A stretch of DNA of 58,407 nt from JASLDZ01 sp038226305 (GTDB lineage: Bacteria > Pseudomonadota > Alphaproteobacteria > Caulobacterales > Caulobacteraceae), in assembly GCA_038226305.1 (NCBI GenBank), contig JBBRQN010000017.1, forward strand, positions 1-58,407, in the 5' to 3' direction. Position 1 is the first letter of the stretch; each line of letters opens with the position of its first letter. The position numbers and the translations under genes are program-made. Below, one piece after another: positions 16,699-26,086 of this stretch. The notes beneath the pieces were generated by a model. That model was not told the origin of the DNA. It did not search any database and saw only the letters and a list, made by a program, of their open reading frames with translations.

Positions 16699-16823
16699 TG
16701 AGTCCCGCGCAGCATTCCGAAGCGATGATGTCGGTCGCGCACACCGCCTTCGGCCTGTCCTTCGGCCTCGTGGCGCTGATCTTCGTCGCAGGCCTCGCGC
16801 TCTACTTCATCACGCGCCGCTGA
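16698..16823 (+). CDS. 41-residue single-span membrane protein
   Basis: The frame reads MSPAQHSEAMMSVAHTAF and continues into one hydrophobic helix (about residues 18-38) ending FITRR. The ATG overlaps the stop of the preceding membrane protein by one base. Its size, clean helix with positively charged end and coupling make it a plausible small membrane partner of the preceding protein. It is too short for most gene finders, and function is unknown. Confidence 0.6.
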   Translation: MSPAQHSEAMMSVAHTAFGLSFGLVALIFVAGLALYFITRR

Positions 16824-16882
16824 CCGACCGGCGGGGTGCCGCTTGAGGTTGCGCCCGTCACGCGGCGGCGCGACATAGGCAC

Positions 16883-19147
16883 ATGCCCACCGATACCCTC
16901 GAAACCGCCGAGGCTGAGCTTTCGGTCACGCCAGACCTGAAGCCGAGCGCCCCGCCGCCCCTGCCCCCCGCCCCCGCGGCTGGACTGCTGCTGGACGAGG
17001 CGCTGCTGCACTCGCCCACCCGGTTCTTCAACCGCGAGCTCTCCTGGCTGGCCTTCAACCAGCGAGTGCTCGAGGAGAGCGAAAACGCGCGCCATCCCCT
17101 GCTGGAGCGGCTGCGGTTCCTGTCCATCTCGGCCTCGAACCTCGACGAGTTCTACATGGTGCGCGTGGCCGGGCTGAAGGGGCAGGTGCGCGAAGGCGTG
17201 CGCGTGGTCAGCCAGGACGGGCTGACACCCGCCGAGCAGCTGGAGAAGGTCAACGCCGCCGCCATCGAGCTGATGCGCGCCCAGCAGCGCCTGTGGCGCG
17301 AGCTTCGGGCGGAGATCGCCACGGCGGGCATCGAACTCGTGGAGCCAGCGGACCTGACGGTCGCGGAGATCGACGCTCTGGAGCCCCTGTTCCAGCGTGA
17401 GCTGTTCCCGGTGCTGACGCCCCTGGCCATCGACCCGGCGCACCCGTTTCCGTTCATTCCCAACCTGTCGTTCTGCCTCGCCCTTCGCCTGCGTCGGCGC
17501 GACGACGTGCGCACGTTCTATGCGCTGGTGCCCGTGCCCAACGGGGTGCGCCGGTTCTGGAACGCGCCCCGCCCCGTCACCGCCGGTGCAGAGCCGCCGC
17601 AGAAGGGCACCATGCGCTTCATCACCCTGGAGGCGCTCGTCACCGTCTTCATCGAACGCCTGTTTCCCGACTGCGACGTGGAGGCGAAGGGCGAGTTCGG
17701 CGTCCTGCGCGACAGCGACGTGGAAATCGAGGAAGAGGCCGAAGACCTCGTGCGCGAGTTCGAGGCCCTCCTGAAACAGCGCCGCCGGGGTTCCGTCGTA
17801 CGCGTGGCGGTGGACGGCGCCATGCCGGGAGACCTGCGCGAGTTCATCGTGCGCAACCTGCATGCCGAGCCGCAGGACGTGGTGCTGACGAACGGCCTTC
17901 TCGGCCTCGCCCAACTATCGGAACTCGTCTCCGCTGGCCCGACCCGCCTGAAGTTCAAGCCGCTCGATCCTCGCCACCCGGAGCGCATCCGCGAGCACGG
18001 CGGGGACATCTTCGCCTCGATCCGCGAGAAGGACATCCTGGTCCACCACCCATTTGAGAGCTTCGACGTGGTGGTGTCGTTCCTGCGCCAGGCCGCCCTC
18101 GACCCCGACGTGCTGGCGATCAAGCAGACGCTGTACCGCACCTCCGAGAACAGCCCGATCGTGGCGGCGCTGATCGACGCGGCGGACCGGGGCAAGAACG
18201 TCACCGCGCTGGTGGAAATCAAGGCCCGCTTCGACGAGGCGGCGAACCTGAAGTGGGCGCGGGATCTGGAGAAGGCGGGCGTCCACGTCGTCTTCGGCTT
18301 CATCGAATACAAGACGCACGCCAAGCTGAGCGTGGTTGTGCGTCGCGAGCCGGAGGGCCTGCGCACCTACTGCCACTTCGGCACGGGCAACTATCACCCG
18401 ATCACGGCCAAGGTTTACACAGACCTCAGCCTCTTCACCTGTGACCCGGCGATGGCGCGGGACGCGTCGCGGGTGTTCAACTTCATCACCGGATACGCCA
18501 AGCCGGAGACGCTGGAGAAGCTGGCTTTCTCGCCTATCAGTCTGAAGCCCAAGCTCCTGCGCCTCATCGGTTGCGAGATGGACAACGCCGCCAAGGGCCT
18601 GCCAGCCACCATCTGGGCCAAGATGAACTCGCTGGTCGACCCCGAGATCATCGACGCCCTGTATCGCGCCAGCCAGGGCGGGGTGCGGATCGAGCTCGTC
18701 ATCCGGGGCATCTGCTGCCTGCGACCCGGGGTGGAGGGGCTGTCGGAAAACATCCACGTGAAGTCGATCGTGGGCCGGTTTCTGGAGCACACCCGCATCA
18801 TCTGTTTCGCCAACGGCGAGGCCATGCCGAGCGACAAGGCTCTGGTGTTCATCAGCTCGGCCGACTGGATGCCCCGCAACCTCGACCGGCGCATCGAGAG
18901 CCTCGTGCCCATCGAGACCCAGGCCGTGCACCGCCAGGTGCTGGACCAGATCATGGTCGCGAATCTGAACGACGACGTGCAGAGCTGGAACCTGGAGGAG
19001 GATGGCACCTACGCCCGCCCCAGCCTCGCCGGGGTGAAGCGCCCGTTCAGCGCCCACGAGTACTTCATGAACAACCCCAGCCTGTCGGGCCGCGGGCGCG
19101 CCAAGACGCTGCCCCGGGCGTTCGCCACCGTCCGCCCCCGGCGCTAG
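16883..19147 (+). CDS. ppk1: Polyphosphate kinase 1
   Basis: This is the full-length (754 aa) PPK1, which polymerises the gamma-phosphate of ATP into polyphosphate. The N-terminal domain starts at FFNRELSWLAFNQRVLEE (about residue 48). The phosphorylated His is in YKTHAKLSVV (His479), with CHFGTGNYHP next to it, and the second conserved His is in FLEHTRI (about 638). The first 45 residues are a proline-rich extension. It is followed 14 nt later by ppx, the usual pairing of synthesis and breakdown. Confidence 0.96.
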   Translation: MPTDTLETAEAELSVTPDLKPSAPPPLPPAPAAGLLLDEALLHSPTRFFNRELSWLAFNQRVLEESENARHPLLERLRFLSISASNLDEFYMVRVAGLKGQVREGVRVVSQDGLTPAEQLEKVNAAAIELMRAQQRLWRELRAEIATAGIELVEPADLTVAEIDALEPLFQRELFPVLTPLAIDPAHPFPFIPNLSFCLALRLRRRDDVRTFYALVPVPNGVRRFWNAPRPVTAGAEPPQKGTMRFITLEALVTVFIERLFPDCDVEAKGEFGVLRDSDVEIEEEAEDLVREFEALLKQRRRGSVVRVAVDGAMPGDLREFIVRNLHAEPQDVVLTNGLLGLAQLSELVSAGPTRLKFKPLDPRHPERIREHGGDIFASIREKDILVHHPFESFDVVVSFLRQAALDPDVLAIKQTLYRTSENSPIVAALIDAADRGKNVTALVEIKARFDEAANLKWARDLEKAGVHVVFGFIEYKTHAKLSVVVRREPEGLRTYCHFGTGNYHPITAKVYTDLSLFTCDPAMARDASRVFNFITGYAKPETLEKLAFSPISLKPKLLRLIGCEMDNAAKGLPATIWAKMNSLVDPEIIDALYRASQGGVRIELVIRGICCLRPGVEGLSENIHVKSIVGRFLEHTRIICFANGEAMPSDKALVFISSADWMPRNLDRRIESLVPIETQAVHRQVLDQIMVANLNDDVQSWNLEEDGTYARPSLAGVKRPFSAHEYFMNNPSLSGRGRAKTLPRAFATVRPRR

Positions 19148-19161
19148 GGGCCCACGCCGCC

Positions 19162-20706
19162 ATGTTCGGTTTGCCGATCGCCCCCCCGACCGTGCCGCCG
19201 CCTGTGTCTGCGGACGCGCTGGAGGTGCGCGACGTGGCGGTGCTCGACGTGGGCTCCAACTCCGTGCGCCTCGTCATCTACCGGCTGGAAGGCCGGGCGA
19301 TCTGGACCGTGTTCAACGAAAAAGTGCTGGCGGGGCTGGGCCGGGGCCTCGCCATCAGCCGCCATCTCTCACCCGAAGGCACGCTGGCCGCCCTCGCCGC
19401 CCTGCGCCGCTTCCGGGCCGTGATCGAGGGCGCGGGCGTCAGCGAGGTATTTGCCGCCGCCACCGCCGCAGTGCGCGAAGCGGCGGACGGCCCCGCCTTC
19501 ATCGCCCGCATCGAGCGCGAGGTGGGCTTTCACATCGACGTGCTCTCCGGCGAGGACGAGGCCCGCGCTTCCGCGCTCGGGGTGGCGGCGGGCCAGCCCG
19601 ATGCGCAAGGTGTTGTTGCCGACCTTGGCGGCTCGTCCCTCGAACTCGTTCGGCTCGACCGGGGCGTGGTGGGCCAGGGCGTGACCCTGCCGCTGGGGCC
19701 CCTGGCGCTGGGTGCCGGATCGAAGACCATTGGTGACCTGGAACTGGCCCGCAGAACCGCCGTCGACGCGCTGCAAGCGGTCGAGGGGTTCCAGACCCGG
19801 CACCTGCATGCGGTGGGCGGCGGGTGGCGCAACCTCGCGCTCCTGCACATGCAGATGGTGCGCTATCCGCTGAACATCGTGCACCAGTACGAGCTTTCGG
19901 CGTCGGAAGCCTTGATCGCTTCCAGCCTCGTGGCGCGCCAGTCCCGCGGTTCGCTCGACAAGATTCCCGGCTTGTCCAGGAAGCGCGCCGAAACGCTGCC
20001 CTACGCCGCCGTGGTGCTCGAAGCGTTGATCGAGCGGCTGGGCGTGGAGCGCATCACCTTTTCCGCCTACGGCCTGCGCGAAGGCCTGATCCTGCAGGCC
20101 ATGAGCCCCGAGGTGCGGCGCCGAGACCCGCTGATCGAAGGCTTCAAGGCGATGGGCGCGCGCGAAGGGCTGATCGAGACGCTCGGCCCCACGCTCGAGC
20201 GGTGGCTGCAGCCCTGGCTCGCCGCCCTGCCCCCTGTGTTCAGCCCGGAGCGGGATGCCCGGCTGATGGCTGCGGCCTGCCGCCTGAGCGACGTGGGCGC
20301 GCGGCTGCACCCCGACCACCGGGCCGACCTCGTGTTCGACCGGGTGCTGCGCGCGGCCGTAGCCGGGCAGACCCATGCCGAGCGTGCCTTTCTGGCGGTG
20401 AGCCTTTTCGCCCGCTACGCCTCGGGACCGGCTTCAGCCGTGCTGGGGGAAGTGGCGCGGCTGATGAGCGAGGCCGAGCTGTCGCGTGCCTATGCGCTGG
20501 GGGCAGCCATGCGCCTGGGGTGCGACCTGTGCGGCCGCAGCCCGGCGCTTCTGGAACGGGCGTCGCTCAGGCTCTTCCCTTCCCGGGTCGTGTTGAGTGT
20601 GGATGCGGCCCACGCTGATCTGTTGCTCGGAGAGCAGACACGTAAGCGGTTGAATACTCTGGCGGCAGCCCTGGGCGTGAAGGCCGAAGTGGAGACGCGT
20701 GGCTGA
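19162..20706 (+). CDS. ppx: Exopolyphosphatase / Ppx-GppA phosphatase
   Basis: The 514-residue protein belongs to the ASKHA-fold Ppx/GppA family. The first phosphate-binding loop is VLDVGSNSVRLVIY (about residues 30-43), the second is DLGGSSLELVRL (about 154-165) and the catalytic Glu lies in the intervening SGEDEARAS segment. The C-terminal half is a helical HD-like region (ACRLSDVGARLHPDHR). It cleaves terminal phosphate from polyphosphate and perhaps pppGpp. The frame is open far upstream inside ppk1; ATG 19162 gives the family's usual N-terminus. Confidence 0.94.
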   Translation: MFGLPIAPPTVPPPVSADALEVRDVAVLDVGSNSVRLVIYRLEGRAIWTVFNEKVLAGLGRGLAISRHLSPEGTLAALAALRRFRAVIEGAGVSEVFAAATAAVREAADGPAFIARIEREVGFHIDVLSGEDEARASALGVAAGQPDAQGVVADLGGSSLELVRLDRGVVGQGVTLPLGPLALGAGSKTIGDLELARRTAVDALQAVEGFQTRHLHAVGGGWRNLALLHMQMVRYPLNIVHQYELSASEALIASSLVARQSRGSLDKIPGLSRKRAETLPYAAVVLEALIERLGVERITFSAYGLREGLILQAMSPEVRRRDPLIEGFKAMGAREGLIETLGPTLERWLQPWLAALPPVFSPERDARLMAAACRLSDVGARLHPDHRADLVFDRVLRAAVAGQTHAERAFLAVSLFARYASGPASAVLGEVARLMSEAELSRAYALGAAMRLGCDLCGRSPALLERASLRLFPSRVVLSVDAAHADLLLGEQTRKRLNTLAAALGVKAEVETRG

Positions 20707-20767
20707 GTCTCGCGCCGCCCCGGACAAGACCAGCAGGCCGAAACCAGGCATTCCCCTGCAAGGCGAG

Positions 20768-20817
20768 TCGCGAAAGTTGACAATCGTCGATGCGGAAAGC
20801 CTTACGCACTTTCGCGA
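20768..20817 (+). promoter_or_regulatory. Candidate promoter flanked by a 9-bp inverted repeat
   Basis: TCGCGAAAG (20768-20776) and CTTTCGCGA (20809-20817) are perfect reverse complements. Between them lies a consensus TTGACA (20777-20782); the -10 expected near 20800-20805 is poor (CCTTAC). This could be a promoter with a flanking operator, driving the glycine-rich protein at 20943. Confidence 0.4.
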
Positions 20818-20829
20818 TGGCGGCCTATG

Positions 20830-20841
20830 GTTAACGGGGTG
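20830..20841 (+). promoter_or_regulatory. GTTAACGGGGTG motif
   Basis: This is the second copy of the GTTAACGGGGYG word, here inside ATGGTTAACGGGGTG. It lies 101 nt upstream of the glycine-rich protein's ATG and just after the inverted-repeat promoter candidate. ATGGTTAAC is the reverse complement of GTTAACCAT, a form typical of CtrA-type sites. Confidence 0.4.
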
Positions 20842-20942
20842 ACGCAAAGGTCTGCGTGCCTCTACCGCGTATCGCGGTGTTTCCAACGGCCTGTTGCTCC
20901 GTCTGTGCGGCGCGGGGGCGCGAAATCTCGAGGGGGATATTC

Positions 20943-21503
20943 ATGAAGTCCATCGCCATCTCCGGCGTGACGGCCATCGGCCTGCTGCTGGCCACCACCG
21001 GCGTCGCCAACGCCCAGGCTCGCCATCACCGCCCGACGTCCTATGCGCCCGCGCCCACCTACACCAGCGGCGGCGCCTGCCCTGTGAACTATCACGACAC
21101 GGCTGAGGGCTGCATCTGCAACGAGACCGTGCCGTTCTACACCGGCGGCGGCTATCCCGGCGGCAACGGCACCCCCCCCTACGGCGGTGGTGCCGGCGGA
21201 GCCGGTGGCGGCTACGGCGGCGGCTACGGCGGCGGCTACGACATCCACCTGCGCAGCCCGGGCGTGCGCGTGACCGGCATCCCGGTGAACGTGCCCTCAG
21301 GGAACGTCTACGTGCAGGGCGCCCCGATCTACGTGCAGGCCCCGCCCGTGCGCGTCGCCTCGCCGCAGATCTACCTGCAGCGCCCGACCGTCTACGTGCA
21401 GCCCTCGCAGGTCACCGTGGAACCGCCGACCGTGCACATCGCCGGCTGCGCCGCCGGCCAGAACTGCGAGCCCGTCGGCACGAGCTACAGCGGCCAGGAA
21501 TAA
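20943..21503 (+). CDS. Secreted glycine-rich protein
   Basis: The 186-residue precursor has a signal peptide (MKSIAISGVTAIGLLLATTG to VANAQA, cleavage about residue 24). The mature part has two cysteine-containing segments (ACPVNYHDTAEGCICN), a Gly-Tyr rich linker (GGGYGGGYGG repeated) and a C-terminal run of short beta-like repeats (VYVQGAPIYVQAPPVRV and similar), ending with another Cys pair. GAGGGGGA precedes the ATG. It is probably an outer-surface or periplasmic structural protein. No family is recognised. It is followed by a strong hairpin terminator. Confidence 0.8.
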   Translation: MKSIAISGVTAIGLLLATTGVANAQARHHRPTSYAPAPTYTSGGACPVNYHDTAEGCICNETVPFYTGGGYPGGNGTPPYGGGAGGAGGGYGGGYGGGYDIHLRSPGVRVTGIPVNVPSGNVYVQGAPIYVQAPPVRVASPQIYLQRPTVYVQPSQVTVEPPTVHIAGCAAGQNCEPVGTSYSGQE

Positions 21504-21512
21504 AACCAGGAG

Positions 21513-21541
21513 AAGCCGGGCCCCGAGAGGCGGCCCGGCTT
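21513..21541. terminator. Rho-independent-type terminator between convergent genes
   Basis: AAGCCGGGCC (21513-21522) pairs perfectly with GGCCCGGCTT (21532-21541) over a 9-nt loop, followed by CTTCTTCTC. It lies between the glycine-rich gene and the convergent rnd gene, 10 nt after the former's stop, and can serve both. Confidence 0.75.
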
Positions 21542-21555
21542 CTTCTTCTCCTGAT

Positions 21556-22707
21556 CTAGAGCGGCGCCTCGACCACGCGCACCGAAGAGCCGCGCAGGAC
21601 GAGCGCCAGCTCGCCGCGCTTCAGGCGCAGGGCATCCTCGCCGAACACTTCCCGCCGCCAGCCGGTGAGCGCACCCACGCCCGCTCCGTCGTCGCCGGCG
21701 ATCTTCTCCAGATCGCTGACCGTGGCGATGAGCTTGGACGCCACGCCCGCGTCCTCGGCCCGGGCTTTCAGCAGCACCTTCAAGAGTTCCACCACGGCTC
21801 CGGCTCCCTGCGGGGGCGGCGGCGCGCGCTCCACTACAGGCGCATAGGCGTCTGCATCGGCGAGGGCCGCCTGCAGGGCCGCCAGGAGATCCGGCCCGAA
21901 GCGAGAGCCGCCGAAGCCCTTGGGCACCGACCGCAAGCGGTTAAAGCCCTCCAGATCGGTGGGCACCTGCGTGGCCACCTCGTCGATCGCCTCGTCCTTC
22001 AGCACGCGGGAGCGCGGCATGTCGCGCGTCTGGGCGGTCCGCTCACGCCAGGCGGCGACACCCTTGAAGGCGGCGAGGTATTTCGTGTTGAACTTCCTCG
22101 GCTTCAGGCGGCGCCAAGCCTTCTCGGGATCCACGTCGTAGAAAGCGGGGTCGCTGAGCGAGGCCATCTCCTCCGCCACCCAGGCCAGACGCCCGGCCTT
22201 CTCCAGCCGTTCCTTCAGCTTGGGATACAGCCGCGCCAGATGGGTCACGTCGGCCAGGGCGTAGGTGAGCTGCGCCTCTGAGAGGGGACGCCGCGCCCAG
22301 TCGGTGAAGCGGCTCGACTTGTCCAGATCGATCTTCAGCATCTGCCGCACCAGGGCGTCATAGGCGATCTGCTCGCCGAAGCCCGCGGCCATCGCCGCCA
22401 CCTGCGTGTCGAACAGAGGCCGGGGGATGGCCCCAAGATTGTTGAAGATTTCCACGTCCTGCCGGGCGGCGTGGAAGACCTTGATGATCCCTTCATCGCG
22501 CATCAGGGCCAGGAACGGCTCCAGATCGAGGCCCTCGGCGAGGGGGTCGATCACCGCATGGCCGTCGATGCTGGCGGCCTGGATCAGGCACAGCTTGGGC
22601 CAGTAGGTGGTCTCGCGCATGAACTCGGTGTCCACCGCGATGAACTCGGAGTGCCGAACGGCCTCGCAAAACGCTTCGAGGCGGGCGTTGTCGGTGATCG
22701 GCGTCAT
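21556..22707 (-). CDS. rnd: Ribonuclease D
   Basis: The 383-residue 3'-5' exoribonuclease has the DEDD catalytic set: VDTEFMRET (about residues 23-31), HAARQDVEIF and TYALADVTHLARLY (about 150-163, with the Tyr of DEDDy). A C-terminal HRDC region follows. It trims tRNA and other stable RNA 3' ends. ATG 22707 was chosen since MTPITDNARLEAF aligns with family N-termini; the frame is open to 22761. It diverges from purM. Confidence 0.93.
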   Translation of the reverse strand: MTPITDNARLEAFCEAVRHSEFIAVDTEFMRETTYWPKLCLIQAASIDGHAVIDPLAEGLDLEPFLALMRDEGIIKVFHAARQDVEIFNNLGAIPRPLFDTQVAAMAAGFGEQIAYDALVRQMLKIDLDKSSRFTDWARRPLSEAQLTYALADVTHLARLYPKLKERLEKAGRLAWVAEEMASLSDPAFYDVDPEKAWRRLKPRKFNTKYLAAFKGVAAWRERTAQTRDMPRSRVLKDEAIDEVATQVPTDLEGFNRLRSVPKGFGGSRFGPDLLAALQAALADADAYAPVVERAPPPPQGAGAVVELLKVLLKARAEDAGVASKLIATVSDLEKIAGDDGAGVGALTGWRREVFGEDALRLKRGELALVLRGSSVRVVEAPL

Positions 22708-22783
22708 CGGATAGCTATTGCGCGTGCGCCGCCCGCTCCGGCAAGTGCGCGCAAGCCGCAACTGCAGGAAGACAGACGCTTTG

Positions 22784-23809
22784 ATGACCGAACGGCCAAA
22801 TGGTCTGACCTACGCGCAGGCTGGCGTCGACATCGACGCGGGCGCGGCGCTGGTGGAGCGCATCAAGCCCCTGGCACGCTCGACGCGCCGCCCGGGGGCG
22901 GACGGATCGCTCGGCGGCTTTGGCGCGGTGTTCGATCCGAAGGCCGCTGGCTTTCTCGATCCCCTGCTCATCACCACGACCGACGGGGTGGGCACCAAGC
23001 TGAAGATCGCCATCGACACCGGGCTGCACGGCACGGTCGGCATCGACCTCGTGGCCATGTGCGTGAACGACCTTCTGGCCCAGGGCGCCGAGCCCCTGGT
23101 GTTCCTCGACTACTACGCCACGGCGAAGCTAGACGTCGAGACCGCCGCGGCCGTGGTGGCGGGCATCGCCGAGGGCTGCCGACAGGCGGGCTGCGCGCTG
23201 GCAGGCGGCGAAACGGCGGAGATGCCGGGCCTCTACGCCAAGGGCGACTACGACCTCGCCGGCTTCGCCTTGGGTGCCGTGGAGCGAGAGCGGCTGATGC
23301 CGCGCTTCGAAGAGCAGAAGGCAGGCGATCTTCTGATCGGCCTCGCCTCGTCCGGCGCGCACTCCAACGGCTACTCCCTGGTCCGCAAGGTGGTGGAGCG
23401 GGTCGGCCTGGGGTGGGACGCACCCTCCCCGTTCAGCCAGGGCGAGACGCTGGCGCAGGCGCTGATGACGCCAACCCGCATCTATGTGGAGGCGGCGAAG
23501 CCGCTCCTGCGCGCTGGCGCGGTCACATCGCTGGCACACATCACCGGTGGCGGCCTGACGGAGAACATGCCGCGCGCCGTCGCGAAGGGCCTCGCTCCCC
23601 GCTTCGATTGGGCGGGCTGGATGCGCCCTGCCGTGTTCGACTGGCTGCAGGAAGCGGGCGGCATCGCCGAGGAGGAGATGCGGCGCACTTTCAACTGCGG
23701 CCTCGGCCTCGTGCTCGTCTGCCCGGCCCGGCGCGCACCTGAGGTGCTGGCCTCCCTCGCCGAACGGGGCGAGGCGGCGAGCGTCGTGGGCGAGCTCAGC
23801 CCCGCGTGA
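22784..23809 (+). CDS. purM: Phosphoribosylformylglycinamidine cyclo-ligase
   Basis: The 341-residue AIR synthetase catalyses ATP-dependent ring closure of FGAM in purine synthesis. Family signatures are YAQAGVDIDAG at the N-terminus, LITTTDGVGTKLKIA (about residues 63-77), GIDLVAMCVNDLLAQGAEPL and ALAGGETAEMPGLY, plus HITGGGLTENMPR near residue 255. The stop overlaps the GTG start of purN, giving the common purMN operon. Confidence 0.97.
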   Translation: MTERPNGLTYAQAGVDIDAGAALVERIKPLARSTRRPGADGSLGGFGAVFDPKAAGFLDPLLITTTDGVGTKLKIAIDTGLHGTVGIDLVAMCVNDLLAQGAEPLVFLDYYATAKLDVETAAAVVAGIAEGCRQAGCALAGGETAEMPGLYAKGDYDLAGFALGAVERERLMPRFEEQKAGDLLIGLASSGAHSNGYSLVRKVVERVGLGWDAPSPFSQGETLAQALMTPTRIYVEAAKPLLRAGAVTSLAHITGGGLTENMPRAVAKGLAPRFDWAGWMRPAVFDWLQEAGGIAEEEMRRTFNCGLGLVLVCPARRAPEVLASLAERGEAASVVGELSPA

Positions 23810-24402
23810 CCCCGCGGGTGCGCACCGCCATCCTGATCTCCGGCCGCGGCTCGAACATGGCGGCGCTGATCGAGGCGGCGAGGGACGAGGCTTATCCAGC
23901 GCAGATCGTGCTCGTGCTCTCCAACGTGCCCCAGGCGGGCGGCCTGACGCTCGCCCGCGCCGCCGGCGTCGAGGCGGTCGCCGTCGATCACCGCCCCTTC
24001 GGCAAGGATCGCGCCGCCCACGAGGCGGCCCTGAACGCGGAGCTCGACAGCCACGACGTCGAGCTCGTGGCGCTGGCGGGCTACATGCTGGTGCTGACCG
24101 GGGACATGACGAGGCGCTGGGCGGGCCGGATGATCAACATCCACCCCAGCCTCCTGCCGAACTTCCCGGGCCTGAATACCCACGCCCGGGCCCTGGCCGC
24201 CGGCCACGCCCGACACGGTGCCACCGTGCACTGGGTCACCGAAGGCGTGGACGAAGGCGAGCCGATCGCGCAGGCGCAAGTGGACGTTCTGGCCGACGAC
24301 ACCGAAGGCACCCTCGCCGCCCGCGTCCTCGCCATCGAACACGGCCTCTACGTGCGCGGGCTGGCGCAGGCGGCGACGATTCTGCTCGGCCGATGCCTTT
24401 GA
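23806..24402 (+). CDS. purN: Phosphoribosylglycinamide formyltransferase
   Basis: The 198-residue GART transfers a formyl group from 10-formyl-THF to GAR. It shows ISGRGSNMAAL (phosphate binding), NIHPSLLPNFPG with the catalytic Asn and His, and HWVTEGVDEGEPIAQ with the catalytic Asp (about residue 143). The GTG start overlaps the purM stop by 4 nt. The 3' end overlaps the next gene by 10 nt. Confidence 0.96.
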   Translation: MTPRVRTAILISGRGSNMAALIEAARDEAYPAQIVLVLSNVPQAGGLTLARAAGVEAVAVDHRPFGKDRAAHEAALNAELDSHDVELVALAGYMLVLTGDMTRRWAGRMINIHPSLLPNFPGLNTHARALAAGHARHGATVHWVTEGVDEGEPIAQAQVDVLADDTEGTLAARVLAIEHGLYVRGLAQAATILLGRCL

Positions 24403-25394
24403 GAGCCGCCTTCGCCTTAATTCTCCTGCTCGCGGCAGGCCCAAGCCTCGGCATACCGCCTGCGCCAGCCTACCGGGTGCCGCGCGCGGCTGACGGTCAC
24501 CCAGACTTTCAGGGCAACTGGACCAACGTCACCCGCACGCCCCTGGAGCGGACCAAGGCTTTCACGGCGCTCGCCGCCACGCCGAAGGAGGCGGCCGACT
24601 ACATCGCCACGATCGATGCCCGCATCGCCAACATGCCCGTGCCACCCAAGCCGGGCGAGCCGCCGCCGAAGCCGGACGTGGGCCAGAGCGAATGGTACGA
24701 CCCGAACGTGAAGCTGATGCAGATCGACGGGCAGGACCGCACCTCGATCATCACCGATCCGGCAGATGGCAGGCTGCCTTACAACATAATTGGACTGCAC
24801 GCGGCGGACGACGCCGGACGACGCGATGAAGAGGAGTTCGACGGACCGGAAGATCGTGCACCGGACGAGCGGTGCCTTTCAGCAAGCGGCAGTGCGCTGG
24901 CCCCTCCCATGCTGCCGCCCGTCTACAACGCGCACTACCAGGTCGTGCAGACGCCCACCGTGTTCGCCATCCACGCGGAGATGATCCACGACGTCCGTCT
25001 CATCTCCATGGGCGAGCGACATGCCGGTGCCGCGCCGCGATGGCTGGGCGAGTCGAGCGGCCGTTGGGACGGGGACACCCTCGTGGTGGAAACGCTGAAC
25101 CAGCACCCGCTCAGCGCGGACCGCTTCGTCAGCGGCCGCGTGCTGCACCTGACGCCCGCCACCCGGGTCACAGAGCGCCTCACGCGGATCTCAGCCAAGC
25201 AGCTTCGCTACACGTTCACGGTGGAAGACCCCTCGATCTTCACCCGGCCGTGGAGCGGCGAAACAGTGTTCACCGCCACCGACGAGCCGATCTACGAATA
25301 CGCCTGCCACGAAGGCAACTACGCCCTGGCCAACATCCTGCGGGGTGCGCGGAAGAAAGAAGCGGACGCGGCCGACAAGGCCAAGCCCCACTGA
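24393..25394 (+). CDS. Secreted protein of unknown function (DFQGNW family)
   Basis: The 333-residue precursor has a signal peptide (MPLRAAFALILLLAAGPSLG, cleavage about residue 20). The mature part starts RAADGHPDFQGNWTN, a signature shared by many uncharacterised secreted proteins of Caulobacterales and Acidobacteria, and continues with SGRWDGDTLVVETLN and a C-terminal IYEYACHEGNYALANIL. It is beta-rich, with no catalytic motif that I recognise. Its start lies inside purN; it may be read with the purine genes but is unlikely to share their role. Confidence 0.75.
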   Translation: MPLRAAFALILLLAAGPSLGIPPAPAYRVPRAADGHPDFQGNWTNVTRTPLERTKAFTALAATPKEAADYIATIDARIANMPVPPKPGEPPPKPDVGQSEWYDPNVKLMQIDGQDRTSIITDPADGRLPYNIIGLHAADDAGRRDEEEFDGPEDRAPDERCLSASGSALAPPMLPPVYNAHYQVVQTPTVFAIHAEMIHDVRLISMGERHAGAAPRWLGESSGRWDGDTLVVETLNQHPLSADRFVSGRVLHLTPATRVTERLTRISAKQLRYTFTVEDPSIFTRPWSGETVFTATDEPIYEYACHEGNYALANILRGARKKEADAADKAKPH

Positions 25395-25397
25395 TGC

Positions 25398-26024
25398 CTA
25401 GTGCCCCCGGCCCGCTTCTTCCGCCAGGTAGGCCGGGCTCAAGGTGCCGAGCTTCGTCGCGACGGGGAGCAGCGTGGGGTAGAACTGGACGAAGGTGGTG
25501 TCGGCGGCGGCATGCTGCTCGTGGCAGGAATAACAGTCGACTGTGTAGGGGATCAGGGCCGCGGGCTTGCCGCTCGTCAGGCCGGCGAAGAAGCCCCAGC
25601 CTCCCTTGAAGCGCGCCGTGTCCTTCACGTGGGCCTCAGCTCCCATGACATCACCGGTCTGGAACTGTCCGGCCTTGTTGATCGAGCCCTTTGTGGCCCC
25701 GCCCCGGTTTTCGACAATCAGCACGGTCTTGTCTGGCCAAACGCCGGTACGCTTGAAGGCATCATAGGCGGCGCGGGGCGCGAAGACGTTGTCGAAGACG
25801 TGCATGCCCGAAGAGGCCGCGGCATCGCTGTAGCTCATGTCGATGCCCGAGCTCAGGAACACCCACTCGCGATAGTTCGTGGGAGGGATGAACTTGCCGT
25901 CAGCGGTGTAGTGGGGAGCGTCAGGATCGATCGCAGGGGCGGCGGCATGACCAGCAACGCCAGCAGCCAGGGCAACGAAGGCCAGGGTAACGAGGCCGAT
26001 GGCGGCCGGTTTGATCGCCTTCAT
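25398..26024 (-). CDS. Cytochrome P460 family protein
   Basis: The 208-residue precursor has a signal peptide (MKAIKPAAIGLVTLAFVALA to GHAAA). The heme c attachment site is CYSCH (about residues 169-173), with WVFLSSGIDMSYSD and ENRGGATKGSIN typical of P460-type domains. ATG 26024 follows GGAGAAACC. Relatives oxidise hydroxylamine or bind NO, or detoxify reactive nitrogen; the cross-link Lys that defines true P460 cannot be assigned with confidence here. It converges with the secreted DFQGNW-type gene, with only 3 nt between their stops. Confidence 0.8.
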   Translation of the reverse strand: MKAIKPAAIGLVTLAFVALAAGVAGHAAAPAIDPDAPHYTADGKFIPPTNYREWVFLSSGIDMSYSDAAASSGMHVFDNVFAPRAAYDAFKRTGVWPDKTVLIVENRGGATKGSINKAGQFQTGDVMGAEAHVKDTARFKGGWGFFAGLTSGKPAALIPYTVDCYSCHEQHAAADTTFVQFYPTLLPVATKLGTLSPAYLAEEAGRGH

Positions 26025-26086
26025 GGTGGTTTCTCCAGGGCCGCGGGTCCTTAGAATTTTCGGATGCGGCGCGCGCGGCCAAGGTT

